A stretch of DNA of 64,000 nt. Source: Pseudomonadota bacterium (GTDB lineage Bacteria > Pseudomonadota > Gammaproteobacteria > Burkholderiales > Burkholderiaceae_C). The stretch is from contig JAFEEG010000019.1 in the NCBI GenBank assembly GCA_018241225.1, positions 336,034 to 400,033 on the forward strand, read 5' to 3'. Positions within the stretch are counted from its first letter, which is position 1. Each line of letters begins with the position of its first letter. Below are positions 17,563-24,626 of this stretch, one piece after another. A program made the position numbers and the translations under genes. Under the pieces are notes generated by a model that made no database searches, had not been told where the DNA came from, and saw nothing but the letters and a program-made list of their open reading frames with translations.

Positions 17563-18177
17563 ATGTTCGGCATTGCTGACTATGGCGCCTTCGTCGCCGC
17601 CATCATTGTTTTTCTCCTCATTCCGGGGCCGGGCAATCTGGCGTTGATCACGTCGACGGGGAAGGGCGGAATCAAGGGTGGGTTGGGTGCAACCATGGGC
17701 CTGATCCTGGGTGACCAGTGCCTGCTGTGGGCAGCGGTGGCGGGCGTGGCGGCTCTGCTGGCGGCATATCCAACGGCCTTTCATGCCGTGCAGTGGCTGG
17801 GTGCGGCCTACCTGGCCTGGCTGGGCTTCAAGATGATCCGCACCAAGCCGGGCGCCGGACCCATCCTCAATATCCGCCCGCAGCAATACCTGCGGCAGGC
17901 CTTCTTCATCACCTTGCTCAATCCCAAGGCCATCGTTTTCTACATGGCCTTCTTCCCGCTGTTCATCAACCCGGCGCAGCACCAAGGGCTGACGACCTTC
18001 AGCGTGATGGCCCTGACCATTGCAACGCTGACCTTCATCTACGGCCTGACCATGGTGCTGCTGACCCACTTCCTGGCTGAGCGCATTCGCGCCAACCCCA
18101 AGATCTCTGGCGCGCTCGAAAAGCTGGCGGGCGTTTTCCTGGTCGGCTTCGGCGTCAAGCTGGCCATTTCGAACTGA
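17563..18177 (+). CDS. LysE/RhtB-family amino-acid exporter
   Basis: A 204-residue inner-membrane protein with about six helices. The N-terminal RhtB signature is 'FLLIPGPGNLALITSTGKGG', followed by 'ATMGLILGDQCLLW' and 'FFITLLNPKAIVFYMAFFPLF', the conserved Asn-Pro-Lys helix start. Such proteins export amino acids or homoserine lactones; this substrate is unknown. It sits between rsmG and parA on the same strand, with 88 bp before it and 9 bp after, so it may share the parA transcript. Confidence 0.92.
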   Translation: MFGIADYGAFVAAIIVFLLIPGPGNLALITSTGKGGIKGGLGATMGLILGDQCLLWAAVAGVAALLAAYPTAFHAVQWLGAAYLAWLGFKMIRTKPGAGPILNIRPQQYLRQAFFITLLNPKAIVFYMAFFPLFINPAQHQGLTTFSVMALTIATLTFIYGLTMVLLTHFLAERIRANPKISGALEKLAGVFLVGFGVKLAISN

Positions 18178-18186
18178 CGGCGGGCC

Positions 18187-19059
18187 ATGGCAAGAATTTT
18201 CTGCATCGCCAACCAGAAGGGCGGCGTCGGCAAGACCACCACCACCGTCAACCTCGCAGCCGGCCTGGCTCGGCTGGGACAGCGGGTACTGATGATCGAC
18301 CTCGATCCTCAGGGCAATGCCACCATGGGCTCGGGCGTGGACAAGCGCCAGCTCGAGATGACGGTGTACGACGTGTTGCTGGAATCTGCTTCGGTGGCCG
18401 AGGCGCGCGTCAAGCCCGAACGCCTGGTGGAAGGCGGTTGCGCCTATGACGTGCTGGGTGCCAACCGCGAGCTGGCGGGCGCCGAGGTCGAAATGGTCTC
18501 GCTCGACCGTCGGGAAAAGCGCCTGCGCACCGCGCTGGCCGCCGTGGGCGCCGAGTACGACTTCGTCCTGATCGACTGCCCACCCAGCCTGAGCCTGCTG
18601 ACCCTCAATGGCCTGTGCGCTGCGCATGGCGTCATCGTTCCCATGCAGTGCGAGTACTTCGCGCTCGAAGGCCTGACCGACCTGGTCAACACCATCAAGC
18701 AGGTGCACGCCAACCTCAACAAGAACCTGCAGATCATCGGACTGCTGCGGGTGATGTTCGATCCGCGCATTACGCTCCAGCAGCAGGTGAGCGATCAACT
18801 CAAGGCGCACTTTGGCGAAAAGGTCTTCGACACGGTCATTCCCCGCAACGTCCGCCTGGCCGAGGCGCCCAGCTATGGCCTACCCGGCGTGGTCTTCGAT
18901 GCGTCTGCCAAGGGCAGCCAGGCCTTCATCAGCTTTGCCGAGGAAATGATCCAGAAGATGCCGCCTGCACAGCCCGCCTCCGCGGTGGCGCCCGAGCCCC
19001 CCGAGGCTCCGGCCGTCCTGCCGGTCACCGCAGCGCCTGTCGAAGTCGAGCAAAAATAA
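18187..19059 (+). CDS. parA: Chromosome-partitioning ATPase ParA (Soj)
   Basis: A 290-residue deviant Walker-type ATPase. The P-loop KGGVGKTT is at residues 11-18, the A' motif is 'LMIDLDPQGNAT', and the B region is 'DFVLIDCPPSLSLLT'. The protein begins directly at the ATPase fold, without the N-terminal HTH of plasmid ParA, as usual for chromosomal Soj/ParA. A C-terminal tail of about 35 residues is rich in Pro, Ala and Glu. With ParB and the upstream parS sites it segregates the replication origin. A small hydrolase gene separates it from parB. Confidence 0.96.
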   Translation: MARIFCIANQKGGVGKTTTTVNLAAGLARLGQRVLMIDLDPQGNATMGSGVDKRQLEMTVYDVLLESASVAEARVKPERLVEGGCAYDVLGANRELAGAEVEMVSLDRREKRLRTALAAVGAEYDFVLIDCPPSLSLLTLNGLCAAHGVIVPMQCEYFALEGLTDLVNTIKQVHANLNKNLQIIGLLRVMFDPRITLQQQVSDQLKAHFGEKVFDTVIPRNVRLAEAPSYGLPGVVFDASAKGSQAFISFAEEMIQKMPPAQPASAVAPEPPEAPAVLPVTAAPVEVEQK

Positions 19060-19087
19060 GCTAAGGCATTGATCCACAAGACTTTGA

Positions 19088-19106
19088 TGCTATCAATTTA
19101 GTAGCA
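19088..19106. repeat. Short extragenic palindrome TGCTA-N9-TAGCA
   Basis: A 5-bp perfect stem, TGCTA and TAGCA, lies between parA and the hydrolase gene and ends one base before the next ATG. It resembles the hairpin at 14719-14737. Its position leaves no room for a ribosome binding site for the gene behind it. Confidence 0.45.
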
Positions 19107-19107
19107 A

Positions 19108-19662
19108 ATGCGCAATTCCCAAGTCCTGCTCCTGCCCGGTTGGCAAAACAGCAGCCCCGAACACTGGCAAAGCCGCTGGGAAGCCCGGCATGGCGACAAG
19201 CGCGTCGAGCAGCACGACTGGATGCGTCCGCTGCGTGGCGACTGGCAGATTCAACTGGAAGAAGCCGTGCTGGCTGCCACCGAGCCGGTGGTGTTGGCGG
19301 CCCACAGCCTCGGCTGCATCCTGGTGGCCTGGTGGGCCCAGCACTCGAAGAACACGCACAAGGTACGCGGCGCATTGCTGGTGGCCCCCGGTGACGTGGA
19401 ACGGGATGACCTGCGCCAACTGATTCCCGGCTGGGCACCCATCGCGCGTCAGCGGCTGCCTTTTGCCGCACACCTGATCACGGCCGACAACGACCCCTAC
19501 TGCGAGGCTGCCCGCTCGCGCCAGATGGCCAAGGATTGGGGCGCCGCTTTCACCGAGGTCGGCCCGCTGGGCCACATCAATGCGGAATCCGGCCTTGGCG
19601 ATTGGCCCGAAGGCCGCCGTTGGCTGCAGGATCTGCAGCAATCGAATCAGAAGAAAGACTGA
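19108..19662 (+). CDS. RBBP9/YdeN-family alpha/beta serine hydrolase
   Basis: A 184-residue cytoplasmic hydrolase. The family start 'VLLLPGWQNSSPEHWQSRWE' is followed by a nucleophile elbow AHSLGC with Ser67, an acid near 'ITADNDPYC' (Asp126 or Asp128), and His155 in 'GPLGHINAESGLGDWPEG'. The full catalytic triad is present. The family includes human RBBP9 and bacterial YdeN; substrates are unknown. It sits between parA (48 bp) and parB (11 bp), so it is translated within the partition operon. The ATG has no visible ribosome binding site and follows a short hairpin. Confidence 0.88.
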   Translation: MRNSQVLLLPGWQNSSPEHWQSRWEARHGDKRVEQHDWMRPLRGDWQIQLEEAVLAATEPVVLAAHSLGCILVAWWAQHSKNTHKVRGALLVAPGDVERDDLRQLIPGWAPIARQRLPFAAHLITADNDPYCEAARSRQMAKDWGAAFTEVGPLGHINAESGLGDWPEGRRWLQDLQQSNQKKD

Positions 19663-19673
19663 AGAAGAAAACG

Positions 19674-20627
19674 ATGGTCACCAAGAAACCCAAGGGACTG
19701 GGCCGCGGCCTGGAGGCATTGCTCGGGCCGGCCACCGGCGCCACCGACATCGACACGCCGGAAGAGGGAGCCGCCGCCAGCAAGGCGCCAGCCAACCCCA
19801 GCACCTTGGCGCTCGACCGCATGGTGGCCGGCGTCTACCAGCCGCGCACGCGCATGGACGAAGGCGCGCTGTACGAATTGGCTGAGAGCATCAAGGCGCA
19901 GGGCATCATGCAGCCCATTCTCGTGCGCCGGCTCGATGACGAATCGGCGCGCGCCAAGAACGCCGAGTTCGAAATCATCGCAGGCGAACGCCGCTTCCGT
20001 GCGGCCAGGCTGGCCGGCCTGGCCGAAGTGCCGGTGCTGGTGCGCGACGTGCCCAACGAGGCCGCCGCGGCGATGTCGCTCATCGAGAACATCCAGCGCG
20101 AAGACCTCAATCCGCTGGAAGAAGCACAGGGCCTGCAACGCCTGACCAGCGAATTCGGCCTGACGCACGAGCAGGCCGCGCAGGCCGTGGGCCGCTCGCG
20201 CAGCGCCGCCAGCAACCTGCTGCGCCTGCTCAACCTGGCCGCGCCGGCGCAGGAGATGCTCATGGCGGGCGACATCGACATGGGCCATGCCCGCGCGCTG
20301 CTTTCGCTGGACAAGGCCACGCAGATCACTGCCGCCAACCAGATCGCCGCCAAGAAGATGTCGGTGCGCGAGGCCGAGGCGCTGGTCAAGCGCCTGTCTG
20401 CCGAATTCAGCCTCAAGGCCTCGCCGCGTGCCGTTGCCGAAAAGTCGCGCGACGTGCTGCGCCTGGAAGAAGAACTGGCCGACCTGCTGACCGCCGAGGT
20501 CGAGGTGCGCGTGAAAAAGCGCAGCCGTCGCAATGGCAAGGTGGAGGAGAGCGGTGAACTTGCCATCCATTTCGGCTCCATCGAGGCTCTCAACGGCCTG
20601 ATCGACCAGATCCGTCGAACGGCATAA
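19674..20627 (+). CDS. parB: Chromosome-partitioning protein ParB (Spo0J), parS-binding CTPase
   Basis: A 317-residue clamp protein that loads at parS and spreads with CTP. The N-terminal 'KPKGLGRGLEALLG' is the ParA-interacting peptide. CTP-binding boxes are GERRFRAA (from residue 104) and ENIQRED (138-144). The HTH at about 158-182 ('FGLTHEQAAQAVGRSRSAASNLLRLL') reads parS. The C-terminal dimerisation helix follows a basic stretch, 'RVKKRSRRNGK'. ATG 19674 begins the standard N-terminus; the frame is open upstream but overlaps the hydrolase gene. It is the natural partner for the two parS sites upstream. Confidence 0.97.
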   Translation: MVTKKPKGLGRGLEALLGPATGATDIDTPEEGAAASKAPANPSTLALDRMVAGVYQPRTRMDEGALYELAESIKAQGIMQPILVRRLDDESARAKNAEFEIIAGERRFRAARLAGLAEVPVLVRDVPNEAAAAMSLIENIQREDLNPLEEAQGLQRLTSEFGLTHEQAAQAVGRSRSAASNLLRLLNLAAPAQEMLMAGDIDMGHARALLSLDKATQITAANQIAAKKMSVREAEALVKRLSAEFSLKASPRAVAEKSRDVLRLEEELADLLTAEVEVRVKKRSRRNGKVEESGELAIHFGSIEALNGLIDQIRRTA

Positions 20628-20773
20628 ATGTCACGTCGGTGCGGCGCACCGATGGCCTAGGTATAGCGCCTGCGACCGGCGCTAGCCTGGACGCATGGGA
20701 AATAGGCACCCCTAAAGCCTATCTGTAGCCTCTTGAAGCATCAACAACATGATGTTTCGTTGGAGGAGTTCTC

Positions 20774-21673
20774 ATGCGTACGCTCACCAAATTGCCGCTT
20801 GTCATCGGCATCGGCGCGCTTCTTTCGCTGCTTGCGGGCTGCGAAACCACCGACATGCAAATGGGCAGCGCCGCGGCCAAGACCACGGCCACCGGCAGCG
20901 CCGCGGGCGCGGCGACCGACAACGCCAGCACGCAGCTCGAACGCTGCGCATCGCCCATGGGCACCGTGTCGCTCATCGAGAACCAGCAGGCGGGCTGGTA
21001 CACCATCCTGCGCAATGAATACCGGCTGCCACCCACGTCCAACTTGCTGCGCCTGCTGATCCAGCAGTCCAACTGCTTCGTCGTCGTGGAACGCGGCGCC
21101 GCCGGCATGAACGCGATGAGCCGCGAGCGCCAGTTGGCGGCCTCGGGCGAGATGCGCCAGGGCAGCAACTTCGGCACGGGGCAGATGGTGGCGTCCGACT
21201 ACGGCATGTCTCCCGAGATCGTGTTCAGCAACAGCAATGCGGGTGGTGCCGGCGCCGCACTGGGTGGCCTCGTGGGCGGTCGATACAGTGGTGTCGCCTC
21301 GGCGCTGGGCGGCAGCGTTCAGACTAAGGAAGCGGCTGCGATGCTCACGCTCATCGACAACCGCTCGGGGGTGCAGGTGGCCGCGTCTGAGGGCAGTGCG
21401 TCCAAGACCGATTTCGGCGCCTTCGGTGCGGCCTTTGGCAGCAGCGCGGCCGGCGGCATTGGCGGCTACACCAACACAGCCCAGGGCAAGGTGATTGCCG
21501 CGGCCTTCATGGACGCCTACAACCAGATGGTGCGCTCGCTGCGCCAGTACAGGGCGCAGACGGTGCAGGGGCAGGGGCTCGGTGGCGGCGGGCGCCTGAG
21601 CGTGGATGGCGCTGCGGCGCCTTCGCAGACCTCGGCACCCGGCGCGGCGAAGAAGACAAACACCAAGAAATAG
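20774..21673 (+). CDS. CsgG/HfaB-like outer-membrane lipoprotein
   Basis: A 299-residue lipoprotein with lipobox LLAGC and Cys23. The middle resembles the CsgG/HfaB fold: 'LLRLLIQQSNCFVVVERG', a variable Gly-rich region, 'ALGGSVQTKEAAAMLTLIDNRSGVQVAASEGSAS', and a C-terminal 'AAFMDAYNQMVRSLRQYRAQ'. CsgG makes curlin export pores and HfaB anchors holdfast, but no curli or holdfast genes are present, so a general envelope role is as likely. A strong GGAGGAG precedes the ATG. It is 146 bp downstream of parB with its own leader, which contains a perfect ATAGGC/GCCTAT inverted repeat (20702-20722). Confidence 0.78.
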   Translation: MRTLTKLPLVIGIGALLSLLAGCETTDMQMGSAAAKTTATGSAAGAATDNASTQLERCASPMGTVSLIENQQAGWYTILRNEYRLPPTSNLLRLLIQQSNCFVVVERGAAGMNAMSRERQLAASGEMRQGSNFGTGQMVASDYGMSPEIVFSNSNAGGAGAALGGLVGGRYSGVASALGGSVQTKEAAAMLTLIDNRSGVQVAASEGSASKTDFGAFGAAFGSSAAGGIGGYTNTAQGKVIAAAFMDAYNQMVRSLRQYRAQTVQGQGLGGGGRLSVDGAAAPSQTSAPGAAKKTNTKK

Positions 21674-21685
21674 CGGGCGCGCAGG

Positions 21686-22372
21686 CTAGCGTCCGGCTGC
21701 TTCGGCGTCGGCTTCGCGCAGGTTGCGGATGGTCGTTGACAGGTGGCCGATCATGGCATTGCGGGCAGCTTGGCCGTCGCGGGCCACGAGCGCATCGACC
21801 ACCTTGCCGTGTTCGCCCACAGCGGCCTCTCGCCGCTGCTGCTTTCTGGACGACCGGTACCTGGCCAGGTAGAGCTGGTCATCGATGGACTTGTGCAAGA
21901 GCGCCAGCTTGGGGTTGCGGCTGGCCGCCACGATTGCGCGATGGAAGGCGATGTTGGTGTCGAAGTACTTGAAGTCGCTCTCGTCCCCGACCATCGTGCC
22001 CATCTTCTCGTGGAACTGCGCAGTCTGGCGCAGTTCGGCATCCGTTGCATTCTCGGCGGCCAGCTCTGCCGCCAGTCCCTCGAGGGCGCCAAGCACCTGC
22101 ACCAAGTTCACAACCGTCTCGATGTTGGGGTTGGCAATGGAATGGCGCCCGGTGTCACTCGAGTCGATCAGGCCTTCATTGATCAAGGTACGGATCGCCT
22201 CGCGTGCCGGGGTACGCGAGATGCCCAGCAGGGCGCAGATTTCGCGCTCGGTGACGACGCTGCCCGGCGCCAGGGTGGTGCGCAGAATAAGCTTGCGAAG
22301 CGCCGCCGCGCCCTGTTCTGCAAGAGACAACTTGCTCAGCTGAATAGGGCGAGGCATCCGGTTCGTCGTCAT
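21686..22372 (-). CDS. GntR-family regulator, FCD (FadR) subfamily
   Basis: A 228-residue regulator. The N-terminal winged helix reads 'LILRTTLAPGSVVTEREICALLGISRTPAREAIRTLINEGLI'. The C-terminal FCD ligand domain has the helix with 'YFDTNIAFHRAIVAASRNPKL' and a later His in 'VGEHGKVVDAL', typical of a metal-dependent organic-acid pocket. It is the downstream neighbour of a broken sugar-binding protein gene. A GGTATACC palindrome at 22867-22874 fits the FCD-GntR operator type. Its former target operon seems to have been largely deleted; the D-2-hydroxyacid dehydrogenase further upstream may be another target. Confidence 0.9.
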   Translation of the reverse strand: MTTNRMPRPIQLSKLSLAEQGAAALRKLILRTTLAPGSVVTEREICALLGISRTPAREAIRTLINEGLIDSSDTGRHSIANPNIETVVNLVQVLGALEGLAAELAAENATDAELRQTAQFHEKMGTMVGDESDFKYFDTNIAFHRAIVAASRNPKLALLHKSIDDQLYLARYRSSRKQQRREAAVGEHGKVVDALVARDGQAARNAMIGHLSTTIRNLREADAEAAGR

Positions 22373-22461
22373 TCGAATGGCGTTGGCACGGGGAGGGTGA
22401 GGTTCGGGGCGAGTCTAGCTCGCCAGGCACCTCGGCCAGCGCTGCACGGGGGGCGTCTCGA

Positions 22462-22812
22462 TCACATCTTGCCAACGCCCCAGATCGCCCGGTAGGCATC
22501 GCGGTAGCCGTCGTCGGGGTCGAAGCGATTCCTGGCGCCGCCGTCCTGCTGGATGTTCGACGCGGTCACCACATGCAGCGGCGAGTTGTAGCCTGACCAG
22601 GGCTGCCCGGCAAAAGCGCGGTTCATTTCGTCGACCATCTGCCAGCCGTGCAGGTTGAGCGGCTCCGCCACCGTCACGGCCTGGAACTGGGCGGTGCGGA
22701 TGCGCTGATAGGCCGCCTCCGACCCGTCGCCCGCGGCCACGCTCTTGGGCGCTCCATTGCCCGCAATGCCTGCCGCCGCCAGCGAAGGGCCCATGAAGTC
22801 GAAGTGCTCGGA
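22462..22812 (-). pseudogene. Truncated sugar ABC transporter substrate-binding protein (C-terminal third)
   Basis: About 117 codons remain: 'SEHFDFMGPSLAAAGIAGNG', then 'SEAAYQRIRTAQFQAVTVAEPLNLHGWQ', and a C-terminus 'NRFDPDDGYRDAYRAIWGVGKM'. This is the end of a periplasmic type-1 sugar-binding protein (ribose/xylose type). The reading frame meets a TGA at 22813-22815, and nothing upstream resembles the missing two-thirds or a signal peptide. Permease and ATPase genes are also absent. A 110-codon frame from ATG 22794 is intact but could not make a working receptor. It reads as the scar of a deleted transport operon. Confidence 0.78.
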
Positions 22813-22866
22813 TCATCGCGTTCTACTCCCTGAAAGGCCGCTTTGCGGCTCTGCAGGAAAGAATAC

Positions 22867-22874
22867 GGTATACC
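22867..22874. promoter_or_regulatory. GGTATACC palindrome, candidate GntR-FCD operator
   Basis: A perfect 8-bp palindrome in the context TAC-GGTATACC-AAA, about 50 bp before the breakpoint of the truncated binding-protein gene. FCD-type GntR regulators commonly bind TGGTATACCA-like sites, and one is encoded 500 bp away. Confidence 0.5.
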
Positions 22875-22930
22875 AAATCAGCCGATATTAGGGAGACTAC
22901 CTAACACCGGCTCGGTGCGCTTGTGTGAGC

Positions 22931-22960
22931 AAAAAAAACGCGCCGCATGGAGCGGCGCGC
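22931..22960 (-). terminator. Intrinsic terminator of the FAD-linked oxidase gene
   Basis: On the minus strand GCGGCGCG... pairs as an 8-bp stem (22952-22959 with 22939-22946) around a 5-base loop, followed by eight T residues (22938-22931). It lies about 25 bp beyond the stop of the gene at 22984. This is a textbook intrinsic terminator. Confidence 0.9.
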
Positions 22961-22983
22961 TGTCAGGCCAGAGGCAGCCCGAT

Positions 22984-24408
22984 CTAGATGCTGAAGATCT
23001 TCCCGGGATTCATGATGTTCTTCGGGTCCAGCGCACGCTTGATGGTGCGCATCATGTCCACGGCGCCAACGCCGGCCTCGTCTACCAGGAAGCCCATCTT
23101 GTGCAGGCCCACGCCGTGCTCGCCGGTGCAGGTGCCTTCCAGCGCGAGCGCGCGGGCGACCAGCGCGTGGTTGAGCTCCTCGGCCTTCACGCGTTCTTGC
23201 GGCGCATTGGGGTCCAGCAGATAGCCGAAGTGGAAATTGCCGTCACCCACGTGGCCCACCAGGAAGTAGGGGATGCCGCTTGCGTCCGCTTCCTTCACCG
23301 AGTCGAGCAGGCAATCCGCAAGACGCGAGATCGGCACGCAGGTGTCGGTGGATATCACGCGGCAGCCCGGGCGCGATTGCACCGCCGCAAAGTAGGCGTT
23401 GTGCCGCGCCGTCCACAGGCGCGTGCGCTCCTCGGGCGTGCTGGCCCACTCGAAGGCCTTGCCGCCGTGTTCGCTGGCAAGTTCCTGCACCGTCTCGGCC
23501 TGTTCCTTCACGCCGGCGGGCGAACCGTGGAACTCCATCAGCAGCATCGGCTCTTCGCGCAGGCCCAGCTTGGAGTGGGCGTTGACCATGCGCACCGTGT
23601 GCTGGTCGATCAGCTCCACACGCGCAATCGGCACGCCCAGCTGGATGATCTGGATGGTGGTGCGAACTGCATCCTCGATGCTCGGGAACGAGCAGATCGC
23701 GGCAGACACGGCCTCGGGCAGCGGGTAGATTCGCAGCGTGACCTCGGTGATCACGCCCAGCGTGCCTTCGCTTCCCACCAGCAGGCGCGTGAGGTCGTAG
23801 CCGGCCGAGCTTTTCTTTGCACGCGTGCCGGTGCGAATCACCTCGCCGCTGGCCGTCACCACTTCCAGCGCCAGCACGTTCTCGCGCATGGTGCCGTAGC
23901 GCACCGCGTTCGTGCCGCTGGCGCGCGTGGCCGTCATGCCGCCGATGGAGGCGTCCGCGCCCGGGTCGATGGGGAAGAACAGGCCCGTGCTCTTGATCTC
24001 GTCGTTGAGCTGCTTGCGCGTGACGCCCGGCTGCACCGTCACCGTGAGGTCGTCCGCGTTGATCGACACCACGCGGTTCATGCGCGAGACGTCGATGCTG
24101 ATGCCGCCCTGCACGGCCAGCAGGTGGCCTTCGAGCGATGAACCCACGCCAAAGGGAATGACCGGCACTGCGAACTGGCTGGCCAGCTTTACAGCATCGG
24201 CCACGTCCTGCGTGCTTTGCGCAAACACCACGGCGGCCGGCGGCGGAATGTCGAAGGAAGATTCGTCGCGGCCATGCTGGGTGCGCACGGCCATCGCGGT
24301 CGACAGTTGCTGGCCGAAGCGCGTCTTCAGTGCTTCGAGCAGCGCATCGGGCACTTCGCGCTGGTGGATTTCGGGCACCAGGTGGTTGACGGCGGTGGGG
24401 GCGTTCAT
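22984..24408 (-). CDS. FAD-linked D-2-hydroxyacid (D-lactate/glycolate-type) dehydrogenase
   Basis: A 474-residue protein of the VAO/PCMH family. The FAD domain shows 'PVIPFGVGSSLEGHLL', 'DPGADASIGGMTATRASGTNAVRYG' and 'LVGSEGTLGVITEVTLRIYP'. The C-terminal cap carries 'GHVGDGNFHFGYLLDP' and 'GEHGVGLHKMGFL', the His-rich metal/substrate motifs of GlcD and mitochondrial-type D-LDH, and ends 'ALDPKNIMNPGKIF'. It oxidises a D-2-hydroxyacid and probably passes electrons to cytochrome c or quinone. No glcE/glcF partners are adjacent, favouring a single-subunit D-lactate-type enzyme. A strong terminator follows. It diverges from the aromatic operon. Confidence 0.9.
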   Translation of the reverse strand: MNAPTAVNHLVPEIHQREVPDALLEALKTRFGQQLSTAMAVRTQHGRDESSFDIPPPAAVVFAQSTQDVADAVKLASQFAVPVIPFGVGSSLEGHLLAVQGGISIDVSRMNRVVSINADDLTVTVQPGVTRKQLNDEIKSTGLFFPIDPGADASIGGMTATRASGTNAVRYGTMRENVLALEVVTASGEVIRTGTRAKKSSAGYDLTRLLVGSEGTLGVITEVTLRIYPLPEAVSAAICSFPSIEDAVRTTIQIIQLGVPIARVELIDQHTVRMVNAHSKLGLREEPMLLMEFHGSPAGVKEQAETVQELASEHGGKAFEWASTPEERTRLWTARHNAYFAAVQSRPGCRVISTDTCVPISRLADCLLDSVKEADASGIPYFLVGHVGDGNFHFGYLLDPNAPQERVKAEELNHALVARALALEGTCTGEHGVGLHKMGFLVDEAGVGAVDMMRTIKRALDPKNIMNPGKIFSI

Positions 24409-24626
24409 GGGGCGTGTCTCCGTGGGGCGGGCGCCATGAATCGGCGCCGGTCTTTCATTCTACGAATGCAAACGCGATGTGGCAGACCGTCAAACCCTGT
24501 CACAGGTTGGGGCTGGCGTCCAAAAAGGAAAGTCGATAGAATAGTTTAGAACTGAATGATTTAACCCTAACCATCCGTGCGGCGACTCTGCGCAGGCGCC
24601 CGCGGCTTCGAGCAACTGGAGAAGCG

